Shown: piece by piece, positions 11,470-22,317 of the stretch
Numbering within the stretch: the first letter of the stretch is position 1
Layout of the letters: each line of letters starts with the position of its first letter
Translations under genes and position numbers: made by a program
The notes under the pieces: generated by a model
What the model was told of the DNA's origin: nothing
The model's database searches: none
Seen by the model: the letters and a program-made list of their open reading frames with translations, nothing else
Assembly: GCA_026018925.1 (NCBI GenBank)
Contig: JAKSZU010000029.1
Coordinates: forward strand, 13,043,863-13,107,862
Reading direction: 5' to 3'
Length of the DNA: 64,000 nucleotides
Origin: Tupaia tana
Taxonomy: Eukaryota; Chordata; Mammalia; Scandentia; Tupaiidae

Positions 11470-11764
11470 TGAAGTAATATTCTTTTTAGAGCTGAGAATC
11501 TCCAAATGGAAAATAAACAATTATAAAGACCAGTTCACTGCATAGAAAAATGTATTTGCAAATTAGTAAAAAAGACATGGTGCAGTCAATAATTGACTAG
11601 AAGATCTGAATTTAATATATTATTATCAGCAAAAAAAATTTAAAAACACTTTTTTTCAGAGTTAATGTAACAGTGTATAAAACTATAGAAAAGTGATGAA
11701 AAAGTACCTGAAATTTGCCAAATGGTTAAGAAACTGCCAAGCCAGATGCTATTTCTTTTTTCTT

Positions 11765-11957
11765 TTTCTTTAAATAGTTTGTTATTTAATTTTATTATTA
11801 TTATTATTTGTTTAATTTACAAGAGGGCATCACCTGTGCTCACCAGATAGATAGGGGATGTAGGAGTGAGAAAGCAGGCCACTAGGTCTGAGATTTGAGC
11901 CATGAACAACCATGTGTGAATCCAATGCCTTAGTTACCATGGTACTGTTTCCCTTCC
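11765..11957 (-). mobile_element. Old short-type SINE
   Basis: Minus-strand copy of the short form, which lacks the central GGAGAATGGAGGAGAAGGG block. The CACCTGTGCTCACCAGA end and a degraded tRNA head are visible. Confidence 0.7.
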
Positions 11958-12166
11958 AGAGACTATTTTAAGATTCTAGAACATAGGGAAAATTAAAAAT
12001 CCTTCAATCATAGTTTCTGGCCCTACAGAGGAACAAGATGACATGTGGGATACATTCAATTATAGAAGGGTTGTAAAGGTTAGTATAAGCATGGGGAATG
12101 TGACTCATAATTGAGTACCATTCATCATAATAGTTTCAAAAGTGTATGATACCAATGCTCTTATCA

Positions 12167-12415
12167 CAGAAAATGTTGGGCATAATGGTTACATGGTTGG
12201 ACTCCCACGTGGTCAACCACAGTTTGGTTCACACCTGGCAGCTTAAAATTCATGCTGGATGCATGTGTATGCCCAGGATCCCGAGAGGAGAATGGAGGAG
12301 GGGGGATTGCGTTGTGGCCATCCCCTCTGGAAGTGATGTCTTGCTTTCTGTCTCTCTGTTTATCTCTGTCTTTATGGTGAGCACACATGTCCTAAGGCAA
12401 AAACCTCTTGAGACA
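12167..12415 (+). mobile_element. Long-type SINE, first of a head-to-tail pair
   Basis: Head (GGGCATAATGGTTACATGG), body and tail are present, but there is almost no poly-A before the next copy starts. Confidence 0.85.
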
Positions 12416-12668
12416 AGCAAATATCATAGTGGTTACATTGCTGGACTCCCACATAGTCGACTGCGGTTTGGGTCCCAGACCCAGCAGCTTAAGCTCACAC
12501 CAGGCACATGTGTGCGTGTGCCTGAGACTTGAGAAGAAGGGATTGTGGCGTGGCCATCCCCCAGGAGGTGATTTCTCACTTTCTGTCTTTCTGTCTCTCT
12601 GTCTCTTTCTCTTTATGGTGAGTGCACACGCCCTATGGCAACAACCTCCATAAAAAAAAAAAACCTGT
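12416..12668 (+). mobile_element. Long-type SINE, second of a head-to-tail pair
   Basis: Starts immediately after the previous copy and ends in poly-A (12650-12661). The pair looks like a SINE dimer or an insertion in the first copy's tail. Confidence 0.85.
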
Positions 12669-12902
12669 CAAAAAAATAGAATGTGAAATATTTCAGGTGA
12701 CATACATGCTAACTACTTTGTCCAATTGTTCCATGTTATATTTAAAAATCCAAAAACTACTTTGTATTTTATAATTATTATACATATAACTTATGTGTAT
12801 ATATTTTATAGATATATACATATCTGTAATTTTCCTCTATATAATTTTAAAAATGTATAAAAATGGAAAAAAAGAAAAAAAGCATAACTTCCCAAGATTC
12901 TT

Positions 12903-13167
12903 TTTCTTTTCTTTTCTTTTAAATTTTTTATATACATTCAATCATATTATTTAGCTTACAAAGTGAACATTTTAATATATGAACATTTCTCCCCAGTCCA
13001 GTTGATCAGAATATCTTCCACCAATAACACCACACCTCCCCATCCCATCAATGCTCTGTCTCCGTATCCCTCCTCCAAATGTCCTTCCTTAGGTCCCTCT
13101 TCTCCATACACTCCATTTCTGGCACTAACCCCCATCTCTTGTGTTTGTACAACCTTAGGTCAATCAG
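12903..13167 (-). mobile_element. 5'-truncated L1 3' end
   Basis: Reverse complement of the L1-B/L1-C 3' UTR: poly-T, then CATTCAATCATATTATTTAGC, then CCCCAGTCCAGTTGATC and CTCTTGTGTTTGTACAAC. Short target-site duplication AGATTCTT at 12895-12902 and 13168-13175. Absent from the right arm. Confidence 0.85.
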
Positions 13168-13261
13168 AGATTCTTAACAGACAAAAAGGTAAAAGTTCAA
13201 TAAGACCAAGATCTTCCCATTTCTAGATCCTGGACTTGGAAATAGCTGCAGCCTAATGTTT

Positions 13262-13573
13262 CTTCTTCTTTTTTATTTTTGTTTTGTTCTTGTTTTTGTT
13301 TGTTTGTTTTGGTTTTCATTGTTTGTTTGTTTGCCATAGGGTATGTGTGCTCACCAGAGAGAGACAGACAGAGACAGAGAGGGAAAGTGAGAAATCACAT
13401 CCCCAAGGGGGTTGGTCACACCACAATCCCTTCTCTTCCATTCTCCTCTTGGGATTTTGGGCATTCATGCACACAGACTCAGCATGATTTTCAAGTCACC
13501 AGTCTGGGGCTTGAACTGTGGTCAGCCATGTGGGAGTCCAGCACTTTAACCACTATGCTACTTTCTGGTCCCT
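13262..13573 (-). mobile_element. Long-type SINE with an extended T/G-rich tail
   Basis: Minus-strand copy; the poly-T end has grown into TTTG/TTTC-rich sequence. The tRNA head ends near 13573 (CTGGTCCC). Confidence 0.85.
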
Positions 13574-13815
13574 AAAAATTTTTTTTTTTTGAGAAGTTTT
13601 GCTATAGGGCACGTACCAGAAAGACAGAGATAGAGAAAGTGAGAAATCACCCTGCAGGGGGTATGGCCACACTACAATTCCATCTCCTCCATTCCATTCT
13701 CGGGATCTCGGGCACACATGCACACGCACCTGGCATAAGTTTAAGCCACCAAGTCTGGGATTTGAACTACATGGGAGTCCAGCGACATAACCATTACACC
13801 AACTGCTAGTTTCCC
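13574..13815 (-). mobile_element. Long-type SINE
   Basis: Minus-strand copy adjoining the previous one. The head ends at CTGCTAGTTTCCC and part of the anticodon region is missing. Confidence 0.85.
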
Positions 13816-13829
13816 TAACATTTAATATT

Positions 13830-14058
13830 ATTTCTTTGCTATGGTTTTTTATTCAGTACTATCAGCTGTCCTTTTTGTTTTGCTTGTCCCTCCTTTGTAT
13901 CCTCCACATTCACTTCACCTTTTCTTTCTGTATCCTTGATCCTTTCTTCCATTACTAACGACTTTCCTTTAAAGTCATGTAATTATGTATTTATTCTTGC
14001 ATTTGCTTCTCCATTCACTGAGGCAATAACAACCAGGAATTACTCTATGCTGAACATC
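13830..14058. other. Unique DNA shared with the right arm
   Basis: No gene seen. It matches the reverse complement of about 38640-39080 (TCCTCCACATTCACTTCACC against GTGAGTGTGGAGGATGC), with an L1 tail inserted in the right copy only. Confidence 0.75.
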
Positions 14059-14064
14059 AAATGT

Positions 14065-14816
14065 TGTGGGGACACATTTAGAGAGAGAACCTGAGGTGTG
14101 GGTACATGCTCTGAGCAAACATCACCTGTCCTTCTGGGGTTTGGCAGAACCTTGTAACTTGTCTTTTCCTTGACCTTTGCTGCAGACAGAGCAAGGGCTG
14201 AAATTGTTAGTGGAGTGCCAACAGACACATCTGATGGACTTCAAGAAACATCTTGACCCCAATTAGCAAAGTCCAATCCCTGCTCTGCATCTGAAAGGTT
14301 CTTTAGTCTTCTCTGGGTGTGGTGGTGCACTCCTTATGGAGAAGTTCTTTAGCTCCTTCCCCACACCTATAGCTAGGTTTCTCTGCATTAGAAAAGAAGA
14401 TGAGACTTTCTCTTGATGGGATTATCACCATGGGATACACCTGGCCCAGTATGACTAAGCCCTTATAGATTTGTTAACTGCTTCTTATTGTCTGTAACCT
14501 GGCAGCCAATCTATGAAGTGTCATGAAACATACATGTGTAATGTCTCCTTGTACTATAAATAAAGAGGCCCAGTTTGTCTGGGTGGCTCAAGCAGCTCAA
14601 GCAGCAGTAGCGGCTCAAGTACAGCATGAGTTCCTTGGGCTACCTAGGCTCAGGCTGCCTGTGTCCATTTCTACTCTATGTCTTTGTCTCATTCTTTCCA
14701 ATTCCCTGGTCCTGGCAAGATGGAGGGCTTTGTCTTTCTCGTCCTCTTTCTCTTCCTCACCAGCAGCCCACTGATCATGATTCAGCTAGACACAAGCCCT
14801 GGGATGGACACTGACA
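14065..14816 (+). mobile_element. Solo LTR, class II (ERVK-like) by its 6-bp target duplication
   Basis: A 752-bp block begins TGTGGGGACACATTTA and ends GGACACTGACA, the TG...CA ends of an LTR. It is flanked by AAATGT (14059-14064) and AAATCT (14817-14822), a 6-bp duplication with one mismatch. The right arm has the uninterrupted site near 38625-38645. ACTATAAATAAAG at 14553-14565 could be a TATA box and/or polyadenylation signal. No internal proviral sequence is present. The class assignment is inference. Confidence 0.7.
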
Positions 14817-14822
14817 AAATCT

Positions 14823-15062
14823 GTTGTGAAATAAAGGAAGGGATAAGACAAAGAGTAGACAAAAACAAAAAAAAAAAATCAACTCAATATAATACTCTGT
14901 GATAGGCAACATAATGTAGACTAAACGCAATGAAGAATGTTCAGCTTTTCCTAGGGGCAGTTATTTGAGAAGAAGAAACACAAGAAAAAAGGCTATCTGA
15001 AAGGGAGGGGGATGAATCTTGTAAAAAGAATTGGAGTTTTCAAGGTAAGAGTCCTCTAGGCA
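14823..15062. other. Unique DNA shared with the right arm
   Basis: No gene seen. It matches the reverse complement of about 38340-38620; TACTCTGTGATAGGCAACAT at 14892 mirrors GTTGCCTATCACAGAGTA at 38504. Confidence 0.8.
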
Positions 15063-15314
15063 GGGGCCATCAGGTGGCATAGTGGTTAAGGCACTGGACT
15101 GGACTCCCACATGGTCAACTGCGGTTCCAGTCCTGGATCTGGCAGCTTGCAACTCATGCCAGGTTTGTGTGCCCAAAATTCCAGGAGAATGGAATAGAAG
15201 AGACTGCAGTGTGGCCAACCCCTTTGGGGGCTGATACCTTACTTTTCCTCTCACTCTCTCTCTCTGTCTCTCTGGTGAGTGAACATGCCCTATGGCAAAA
15301 AAACTTAAGAAAAA
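15063..15314 (+). mobile_element. Long-type SINE shared by both arms
   Basis: Starts GGGGCCATCAGGTGGCATAGTGG. Target-site duplication AGTCCTCTAGGCA / AGTCCTTTAGGCA at 15050-15062 and 15315-15327. The same copy is inverted at 38104-38334 in the right arm. Confidence 0.92.
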
Positions 15315-15327
15315 AGTCCTTTAGGCA

Positions 15328-15615
15328 GAAGAAATTGGGGTGCAAACATGTTGAGTAATAAACAGTGAATGAAGCCAGACATGACACAATGCATTTGCTG
15401 ACGCCATTCTTATAACATATCCAGAATAAACAAATCTGTAGAGAAAGAAAGATTAGTAATTTTCAAGTCTGGTTGAGAGATGACTGGTGAATGATTGCCA
15501 AAGGAATGTGGTTTTCTTTTGGGGAGGTAAAATGAGTTCTGGAACTAGATAATGGTTATGTGGACATCACTTTGTGACATGCCACTGAATTGTACACTCT
15601 AAAATGGTTACATTA
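15328..15615. other. Unique DNA shared with the right arm
   Basis: No gene seen. It matches the reverse complement of 37805-38100, for example TGGTTATGTGGACATCAC against ATGTCCACATCACCATTA. Confidence 0.8.
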
Positions 15616-15880
15616 GGGGTCAGCTAATGGCATGGTGGTTAAGGCACTGGATTCCCATATTGTCAACAGCAGTTCAAGTTCTGGACCTGGTGACTTGAAA
15701 ATACACAGGGTTTGTATGCATATGTGCCCATGATCTGGAGAAGAAAATGGAGGAGGAGAAGGGATTGCAGTATGACCATCATTCCTAGGGGATGATTTTT
15801 CACTTTGTTCTGTTTCTCTCTGTTTCTCTCCAGTGAGCATGTGCACCCTATACCAAAAACCTTAAAAAAAAAAAAAAGGA
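15616..15880 (+). mobile_element. Long-type SINE shared by both arms
   Basis: Starts GGGGTCAGCTAATGGC and ends in poly-A. Its inverted counterpart is at 37552-37804, so it predates the duplication. Confidence 0.9.
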
Positions 15881-16149
15881 TGAAAAAAATTTAATGTTAC
15901 AATGTTGAATTTTATGCTATGTGGCACAATAAATAACATCAGGATAGCCCTAAATGGCTGGGCAACAATGAGAGAAAAAACAGGCACACTAGAGATGTTA
16001 CTGCCTTAGGAGGTCATAATCATAAAAGGCCCTATATTTGTAGCTATCTAATATTGGCTATTTCTGAATTTAGTGAGAGCCAGCCTGGGGGTAGGATATG
16101 AATACCAGAAGAATGAAAAAAACCTGAGTAATAGAATGCACAAAAATGA
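15881..16149. other. Unique DNA shared with the right arm
   Basis: No gene seen. It matches the reverse complement of 37262-37540, including AATGTTGAATTTTATGCTA mirrored near 37516. Confidence 0.8.
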
Positions 16150-16425
16150 AGCCAGCAGATAGTATGGTGGTTAGGGCACTGGGTCAGATATGGCCAAATC
16201 CATGATTTGAGTCCCAGACCCAGCAGCTTGAAAAACACACCAGACTTGTGTGTGTGCGTGCATGCATGTGTGCCCACAATCCAGAGAGAAGGTAGGAGAG
16301 AAGATTGCAATGTGGCCATCCCCCCAGAGGGGTGATTCTTCACTTTCCCTCTCTCTCTGTCTCTTTCCAGCAAAGCAAGTGCACAAACCATATTACAAAA
16401 CTCTAAAAAAAAAGATAAAAAAAGA
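16150..16425 (+). mobile_element. Long-type SINE shared by both arms
   Basis: Begins AGCCAGCAGATAGTATGGTGG and ends in poly-A. The same copy is inverted at 36978-37258. Confidence 0.9.
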
Positions 16426-16566
16426 AGTCAGCATTTACTGAATTGAATGCCTTTTCATAAATGGAGAAACCAGGATCTAAAACTTTTGGTGTTGATATGA
16501 TTCCTAAACTCAGCTCTCAGTGGTAAATGTGGAACATCTGTGAACACTGGATAAATAACTACAGAC

Positions 16567-16597
<31 letters not shown>

Positions 16598-16875
16598 TTG
16601 TGTGTGTTTATGCTTTGGCAGATCCTCAAGGCTAGAACCTTAAATTCCTCTTTCCTTCACAAAGGTGACATGCCCAGAGGAGTCTCAGACACAGTCCCTT
16701 ACACGCAAACATATGGAATTTGGCCTACAGCCTGTCCCTTCCTCCTCTGCTTGGTTCTCCTTCTCCAGAGAGTGGGGCCAAGGCAACTCCAGAGCTCTCA
16801 CCTTCCTCTCCATTCAACACAGTTGAATATAAATTTTGCATATCATGACCTAACAGCCCTCACTGAGTCTCAATG
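16426..16875. other. Unique DNA with a (TG)n microsatellite, shared with the right arm
   Basis: No gene seen. It matches the reverse complement of about 36575-36960. The (TG)n tract at 16570-16610 corresponds to a much shorter (AC)n near 36805-36830. Confidence 0.8.
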
Positions 16876-17492
16876 TCTTTCTTTTTTTGATTTTTTTAGT
16901 TTATTTTACACATTTAATCACTACCTTATAAAGCGAATTTACACAGCCGAAAACACTTCACACCAGTCCAGTTAAGGATACTATACACATTATCATCAAC
17001 AGACACTATACACATTATCATGCATTTCTGTGTTCCACAAATGTCCTGTCTCTCCATTTTTCTCCTGTCTTTCTTCACCCACTCCTGCTTCTCCCATCCT
17101 CTTCCCACACTGTCTTCAGTAGCCATAACCATTTTCCATACTTCTATATCCTCTGATATTTCAGTTTCCACCACAGAGTGTGGACAGTCAGTATATGTCA
17201 AGTGGAGAAATACAATGTTTCTCTTTCATAGCGGGATTGCTTCACTCAGCAGTAAATCTTCCATATTCATCCACTTTCTATCAATGCTAGGATCTTGTTT
17301 TTTATGGTTGAGTGGTATTCCATAGTGTATGTGGCACACACTTTTTCAACCCATTAATTTGTTCATGGACATTTGGGTTGGTTCCATGTCTTAGCAATTG
17401 TGAATAATGCTGCAATAAACATAGATGTGCAAGCAGTTTTCTAACTAGGCATTCTTCTGTCCTTTGGGTAGATACCCAGGAGTGGAATTTAT
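16876..17492 (-). mobile_element. 5'-truncated L1 3' end (ORF2 C-terminus and 3' UTR)
   Basis: Reverse complement of the L1 end: 3' UTR from 16876 (ATTTAATCACTACCTTATAAAGC), then the end of ORF2 (GGTTCCATGTCTTAGCAATTG, CTTTGGGTAGATACCC). It is truncated at 17492. The right arm lacks it. Confidence 0.88.
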
Positions 17493-17493
17493 T

Positions 17494-17690
17494 TGGGGGC
17501 CAGAAGGTGCCATGATGGTTGAGTCACTGGACCCCCACAGTTCGAGTTCCAGACTGGAGGCTTGCTTCCTCACTTTCCTTTTTTCTCTATATTATTTTTT
17601 CTCTGTCTCTCTGTCCCTCTCTAGGGAGCCTTATAACAAATTAAAAAGAATAATAATAAATAAAATTAAATTAAAAAATTCTTTTAAAAA
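17494..17690 (+). mobile_element. Short-type SINE shared by both arms
   Basis: Head GGGGGCCAGAAGGTGCC, then GGCTTGCTTCCTCACTTTCC with the central block absent. The tail is A/T-rich. Its counterpart is inverted at 36400-36561. Confidence 0.85.
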
Positions 17691-17937
17691 TATTTATAAT
17701 TCGGAATCATGAAATGTATGAGAATCAGCATTTCATGCCATGGCAGTGTGGGATTTTAGGGCTGATCATTCCCTTATAGGGAGCTATCTTGGGCACTGCA
17801 TGATGTTCAGCAGTATTATTAGATTTTTTTCCTACTTTTTGTGGAAAACAAAAATGTCTCCAGGCATGCCCAAGTATCCCCTGGAAGGCAGAATCACTCC
17901 TGACACATGTAGACTACTGACCTAAGGAACATTCAGG
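17691..17937. other. Unique DNA shared with the right arm; empty site for the HAL1-like element
   Basis: No gene seen. It matches the reverse complement of 36240-36390 plus 33690-33830. The uninterrupted stretch here shows that the 2.4-kb element at 33830-36241 is absent from this arm. Confidence 0.8.
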
Positions 17938-18138
17938 TTTTTTTTTTTTTTTTTTAGATTCATTTATCTAATTTTATTTATTTATTATTAGTATTATTTT
18001 TGAATTTGCTATAGGGCATATACACTCATCATAGAGATGAAGAGAGAGGGAAAGTGAGAAAGTAAGCCTCCAGGTCTGGGACTCAGATCACAGCCATGTA
18101 GGAATCTAGTACCTTAATCACCATGCCACCGGCTAGCA
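17938..18138 (-). mobile_element. Short-type SINE shared by both arms
   Basis: Minus-strand short form with an AATAATAAATAAATAAAATTA-like tail (on the minus strand). The matching + copy with a very similar tail is at 33507-33690. Confidence 0.82.
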
Positions 18139-18149
18139 TCTATACACAT

Positions 18150-18401
18150 TATTTTTTTTAGAAAGAGTTTTTGCTATAGGGCATGGGTGCTCGCCAGAGA
18201 GACAGCAAGACAGAAAGTGAGAAACTACACCTCAGGGGGGATGACCACATCACAATCCTTTCTTCTCCATTCTCCTCTTGGGATCTTGAGTACACATGCA
18301 CATGCTCCCAGAGTGACATTCAAATCTCGGTCCAGGACTTGAACCGTGGTTGGACATCTGGGAGTCCAGTGATGTAACCATTATGCCATCTGCTGATCCC
18401 T
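18150..18401 (-). mobile_element. Long-type SINE
   Basis: Minus-strand copy from the T-rich end near 18150 to the head (CTGCTGATCCC) at 18401. No right-arm counterpart recognised. Confidence 0.88.
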
Positions 18402-19289
18402 ATACACATGTTTTAAGGACTATGAAGTTCCTGGTGGCCTTGACACATGCTGAGGACTGTACAGGGAACTTCTCAGCCATGCATCCCTCTGAATGCAGAG
18501 TGAGAAGTTGACTTGAAATCCTTGGCCCTAGGTTTTCTAGAGTCAGTGTACTTATTCAGACTTCCCAGAACAATATGGAAATGGTATCTTTTGACCAGAA
18601 ACTACCTAAGACTTCAAAAATCCATTGTTTTCTCTACACTTCTGTCACTCTGATTTTAAGGTTATAATAATAAAGAGTGGTGATAACCATGGCCATAGAT
18701 TTCTGAGGATAATTTTACATTCTACCTGCTAATACAGAAAAACAGAGAACAACTTTTGACATGTCCTAGGTCTGAGTGATTGCCCAATACCTTCATGGTC
18801 TTGAGAATATGCTGCAAGGTTCTGGGTTGTCATGTATTAGTCTGCTATTGCTGCATAACAAATTAGCTTAAAGTAACACACATCTATATTTTTATCTCAA
18901 AGTTGTGCAAGTAAAAATTCTAGATGTGGATGACTGGATTCTCTACTTTGGGCATCCCAACGTTGAAATCAAAGTGTTTCCTGGATCATCATCTCATCTG
19001 GAGGCTCTGGGGAAGAATCTGCCTCCAAGCTTATTCAAGGTGGTGGCAGAATTAAGTTCCCTGCTGTTGTAGGTCTGTGGTTCCTGTGCCTCTCAGTTCT
19101 TAAGGCTATGCATATTCATTGCAACTCCCTCCTACATTTTCAAGTATAAAGGATGTGTTCAATCCTTCCCAAATTTATCTTGTGGAGGCTTTAACTCAGT
19201 TTTTCAATACATGTAATCATCATTATCAGTGTTATCATAAGGCTTATTTACATGATAGTTGAGCCTTACCAATGCCATGTTTTAAAATA
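18402..19289. other. Left-arm-only DNA with an ancient interspersed repeat
   Basis: No gene seen. The block around 18835-18895 (GTATTAGTCTGCTATTGCTG, CATAACAAATTAG) resembles a widespread ancient mammalian repeat, but I cannot name the family. No counterpart was recognised in the right arm. Confidence 0.4.
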
Positions 19290-19783
19290 ATCATTTTATG
19301 TATTCATTTCTAATTTGCTATAGGGCACATGTGCTAACCTGAAAGACAGGGGTGGTGGAAACAGAGATTGGAGAACACAGAAGCATTGAAAATGGATATA
19401 GATTCTGGAGACAATATGGGAGGAGGGTAGGGGAAGGGGGAGAGTGTAAGGAAGGAAATTAAAGAGGAAAATGGAGAGGAAGGACATTTATGAGTCACAG
19501 AAATGGGTTATTATCTGCTGATGATAGTGTTTTGTATCCTCAACTGAACTGATGTGAAGTATATTCATATTCGGTAAATTCAATTTACAAACAAAGAGAT
19601 GTAGAGTGATTAAATGTATAAAATAGAATAATAATAACAATAAAAGAAAAAAGAAAGAAAGAAAGAGACATGGGTGTGGGAGGAAGAGTGAGAAAACAAA
19701 TCGCCAGGTCCGGGACTTGAGCCACAGTCAGCCATATGGGAGTGCAGAGCCTCAGCCACCACTCCACCTGCTGTCCTACCAAT
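19290..19783 (-). mobile_element. Old short-type SINE split by an L1/HAL1-type tail
   Basis: The SINE tail (TTTGCTATAGGGCACATGTGC) is at 19310-19350, and the body and head resume at about 19655-19783 (CCAGGTCCGGGACTTGAGCC). The + strand insertion at 19352-19655 separates them. Confidence 0.75.
19352..19655 (+). mobile_element. 5'-truncated L1/HAL1-type 3' end
   Basis: Shows the block with ATGGGAGGAGGGTAGGGG, TCATATTCGGTAAATTC and GTGATTAAATGTATAAAA, similar to the tail at 38752-38945. It lies inside an older SINE. Confidence 0.7.
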
Positions 19784-19925
19784 GACATTATTACACTATA
19801 TCACAGTGTATCGATGGTACAATTCAGTTTTGTTACAAATAAATCTACAAAAATTACAGAAACATTTTCTGAACCAGAAGGTTAATTATTTTATTATTAT
19901 TATTTTAAAAATTAATTAATTAAAT

Positions 19926-20192
19926 TTTTTTTTTTTTGGAGAGGTTTTCGCTATAGGGCGTGTGCGCTCACCAGACAGACAGAGAGAGACATAGAGACAG
20001 AAAGTGAGAAATCACCCACCCGGGAGGGATGGTCATGCCGCAATCCCTTCTCCTCCATTCTCCTCTAGGGATCTTGGGCACGCATGCACACGTGCCCGGA
20101 GTGAGTTTTAAGCCACCGGGTCCGGTACGCAAACCGTGGTCGACTACATGGGAGTACAACGACATAGCCATTATGCTAACTGCTGGTTCCCT
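19926..20192 (-). mobile_element. tRNA-headed SINE, young type
   Basis: Near-consensus minus-strand copy (GGAGAGGTTTTCGCTATAGG to CTGCTGGTTCCC) in AT-rich flank. The likely target duplication is AATTA-rich and cannot be delimited. Confidence 0.92.
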
Positions 20193-20254
20193 AATTATTT
20201 AATTATTTTTAAAGGTTTTTGTCATTGTTAAATTTTAAATTATTTATTTACTAT

Positions 20255-20419
20255 TATTATTTTAAGTTTTTGCTATAGGGCATGTGTGCTCACCAGAGAA
20301 AGACACACAGAGGGAGAAAAAGAGAAAGTGAGAAAGCAAGCCACCAGGTTCAGGACTCGAATCATGTTCGACCATGTGAGAGCCCAGAATCTTAACCACT
20401 ATACCATCTGCTGGCCCCA
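20255..20419 (-). mobile_element. Short-type SINE
   Basis: Minus strand; GTGAGAAAGCAAGCCACC joins the tail directly to the head, the hallmark of the short form. The head ends CTGCTGGCCCC. Confidence 0.87.
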
Positions 20420-20626
20420 CCCTTGCTAATTATTAACAAGCAGTCCAGTTCAGAAGTTTCTTGGTTTTGCCATTGTCCATGCAGACTACTTTTCTGGAGA
20501 CCAGAAATCTTTAAAAAGATATTTGTTTTTCTAGCATAATCTTTTTCTTTTGCAGGCTAGTGGCTGTGATTCAAACTTACTAAAATCTGGACTGAGGCTC
20601 AGCATCAAGATCTACCACAAGGGAAC

Positions 20627-20882
20627 AGCAGATGGTGTAGTGGTTATACTGCTGGACTCCCACATGAGCAACTATAGTTCAAATCCTGGACCTGGCAGCT
20701 TGAAACTCATACCAGGCACATGTGCACTGGTGCCCAAAATCCCAAGAGGAGAATAGAGGAGAAGAGACTGCAGTGTAGTCATTCCTCCTGGGATGAGGGT
20801 GGTGGTGATTTCTTGCTTTCTGACTGTCTCTCTCTGGTGAGCACACATGCACTATAGCAAAAAATTTTCTTAAAAAAATAGA
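20627..20882 (+). mobile_element. Long-type SINE
   Basis: Head GGAACAGCAGATGGTGTAGTGG, B-box-like AGTTCAAATCC, body and poly-A present. Confidence 0.87.
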
Positions 20883-21535
20883 CCCACCACAATATTCAGT
20901 TTAACATTCAATTTAGCTATTACAGAAAACAATAAAAAGGGATAGTATATTTAGCCTGTTTCTAACTATTTTGCATTTTTTCTTGTATTTAGTCAGCCAG
21001 TTCCCTGGAAGGTGTAGTCATCATGCAAAATTTATGTTCACTCATTTTCCAAGTGGAAGATGATAATTCTGATCCATCTGGGCTTTATTCGCAGGTTGAA
21101 TAATGTCCACAACAGATATTCAGGCCTTAATGCTCAGATCCTGAGAATTTACTTAACTGTCTCTAGATCCATGTTGATCACACTATAATGTGTATTTGTA
21201 TTACTTGAGAATTTGATAAAATGCACATTCTGATTCAGCAGATGCAGCCAGAGGTCTTGCATGGATAACAAACTTTCCAGAAATACAGATGTTTTTGGTC
21301 TATGGACCATACTCTGAGAAGCAAGGATATAGATAACTCTCCCTCACAGACATTGCAGCAGGAAGCTGGCATTGAAGGGTACATTTTGACTAAGGACCAG
21401 TTTGCTAACTTGAGTCAGGGCAGTGGCAAGCAGATAATGGATATATTTTTAATCCTCTGAATATTTAATGGATCCATTGACAAAAACAGGAATGCATTTG
21501 TTTTACATAAAAATATGTTAGATTGTCGAGAAAGT
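20883..21535. other. Left-arm-only DNA, nothing recognised
   Basis: No ORF, RNA gene or clear repeat seen; composition is ordinary. TTTTTAATCCTCTGAATA-like text near 21448 has no obvious family. Confidence 0.4.
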
Positions 21536-21550
21536 CATGATGTATTTTTC

Positions 21551-21833
21551 TTTTCTTTTTTTTTTTTTTTTTGAGAGAGAGAGATGATTAGTATAGGACA
21601 TGTGTGCTCACCAGAAAGACAGAGAAAGACAAAGGGACAAAAAATGAGAAATCACCCCCACCCCAGAGAAATGGCCATACCATAATCCTTTCTCCTCCAT
21701 TCTTTTCTAAGGGTCTTGGGCATGCATGCACACATGCCCAGTGTATATTTCAAATTGCTGGGTCCGGGACTTGAACCACAGTCAACTAAATGGGAGTCCA
21801 GCAATATAACCTTTATGATATCTGCTGGTCCAT
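21551..21833 (-). mobile_element. Long-type SINE
   Basis: Minus-strand copy. Target-site duplication CATGATGTATTTTTC at 21536-21550 and 21834-21848. Confidence 0.93.
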
Positions 21834-21901
21834 CATGATGTATTTTTCCAAAATGTTTTTCTATGCAAAAATGTATCATGACTTTTCCATCAACCCAATA
21901 G

Positions 21902-22020
21902 AATCAGTATGTGGTGTGGTGGATTGCACATGGCCTACAGTGTAGTTTGGATCCCAGACCCATTAACTTGTAAAACAGGCATTCACACACATCTGAATAT
22001 GTGTTTGTGTGTGTGTGCAT
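21902..22020 (+). mobile_element. SINE head fragment with GT-rich end
   Basis: Degraded tRNA-like head (TATGTGGTGTGGTGGATTGC, TTTGGATCCCAGACCC) followed by a GT-rich run. The remainder is cut off by the next SINE. Confidence 0.6.
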
Positions 22021-22023
22021 GTG

Positions 22024-22281
22024 TTTTGAGAGAATTTTTTACTATAGGGCATGAGCATTCACCAGAGAGACAGAGAGAGACAGAGTGACAGAAAGCAAGA
22101 GATCTCTACACAAGGGGGATAGCCATTCTGCAATTTCTTCTTCTCCATTCTTCTCTCAGGATTTTAAGTACACATGCACACATGTGCAATGGGAGTTTTA
22201 AGTTGCTAGATCTGGGACTTGAACCACAGTCAACTATGTGGGAATCCAGCAGCAGAAGCATTACATCATCTGCTGGTCCCC
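22024..22281 (-). mobile_element. Long-type SINE
   Basis: Minus-strand copy, ACTATAGGGCATGAGC to CTGCTGGTCCCC. Confidence 0.88.
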
Positions 22282-22317
22282 TAAATGTGTTTTTCAAGTT
22301 CTACATAGGGTCAGGAA

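Larger units (their letters stand above)
11261..12877 (+). mobile_element. Candidate 3'-transduced segment downstream of L1-B
   Basis: This 1.6-kb block lies between the L1-B tail and the second copy of its target-site duplication (12878-12892). It ends in an A-rich run (about 12864-12880), has no visible counterpart in the right arm, and contains four SINE pieces plus otherwise unmatched DNA (11470-11760, 12670-12860). Known L1 biology includes read-through carrying downstream flank. A later unrelated insertion into the tail is the alternative. Confidence 0.5.

Noticed and set aside
14523-14774. Small open frames within the solo LTR
   Set aside because: They lie in LTR sequence downstream of the TATA-like box; no protein similarity recognised.
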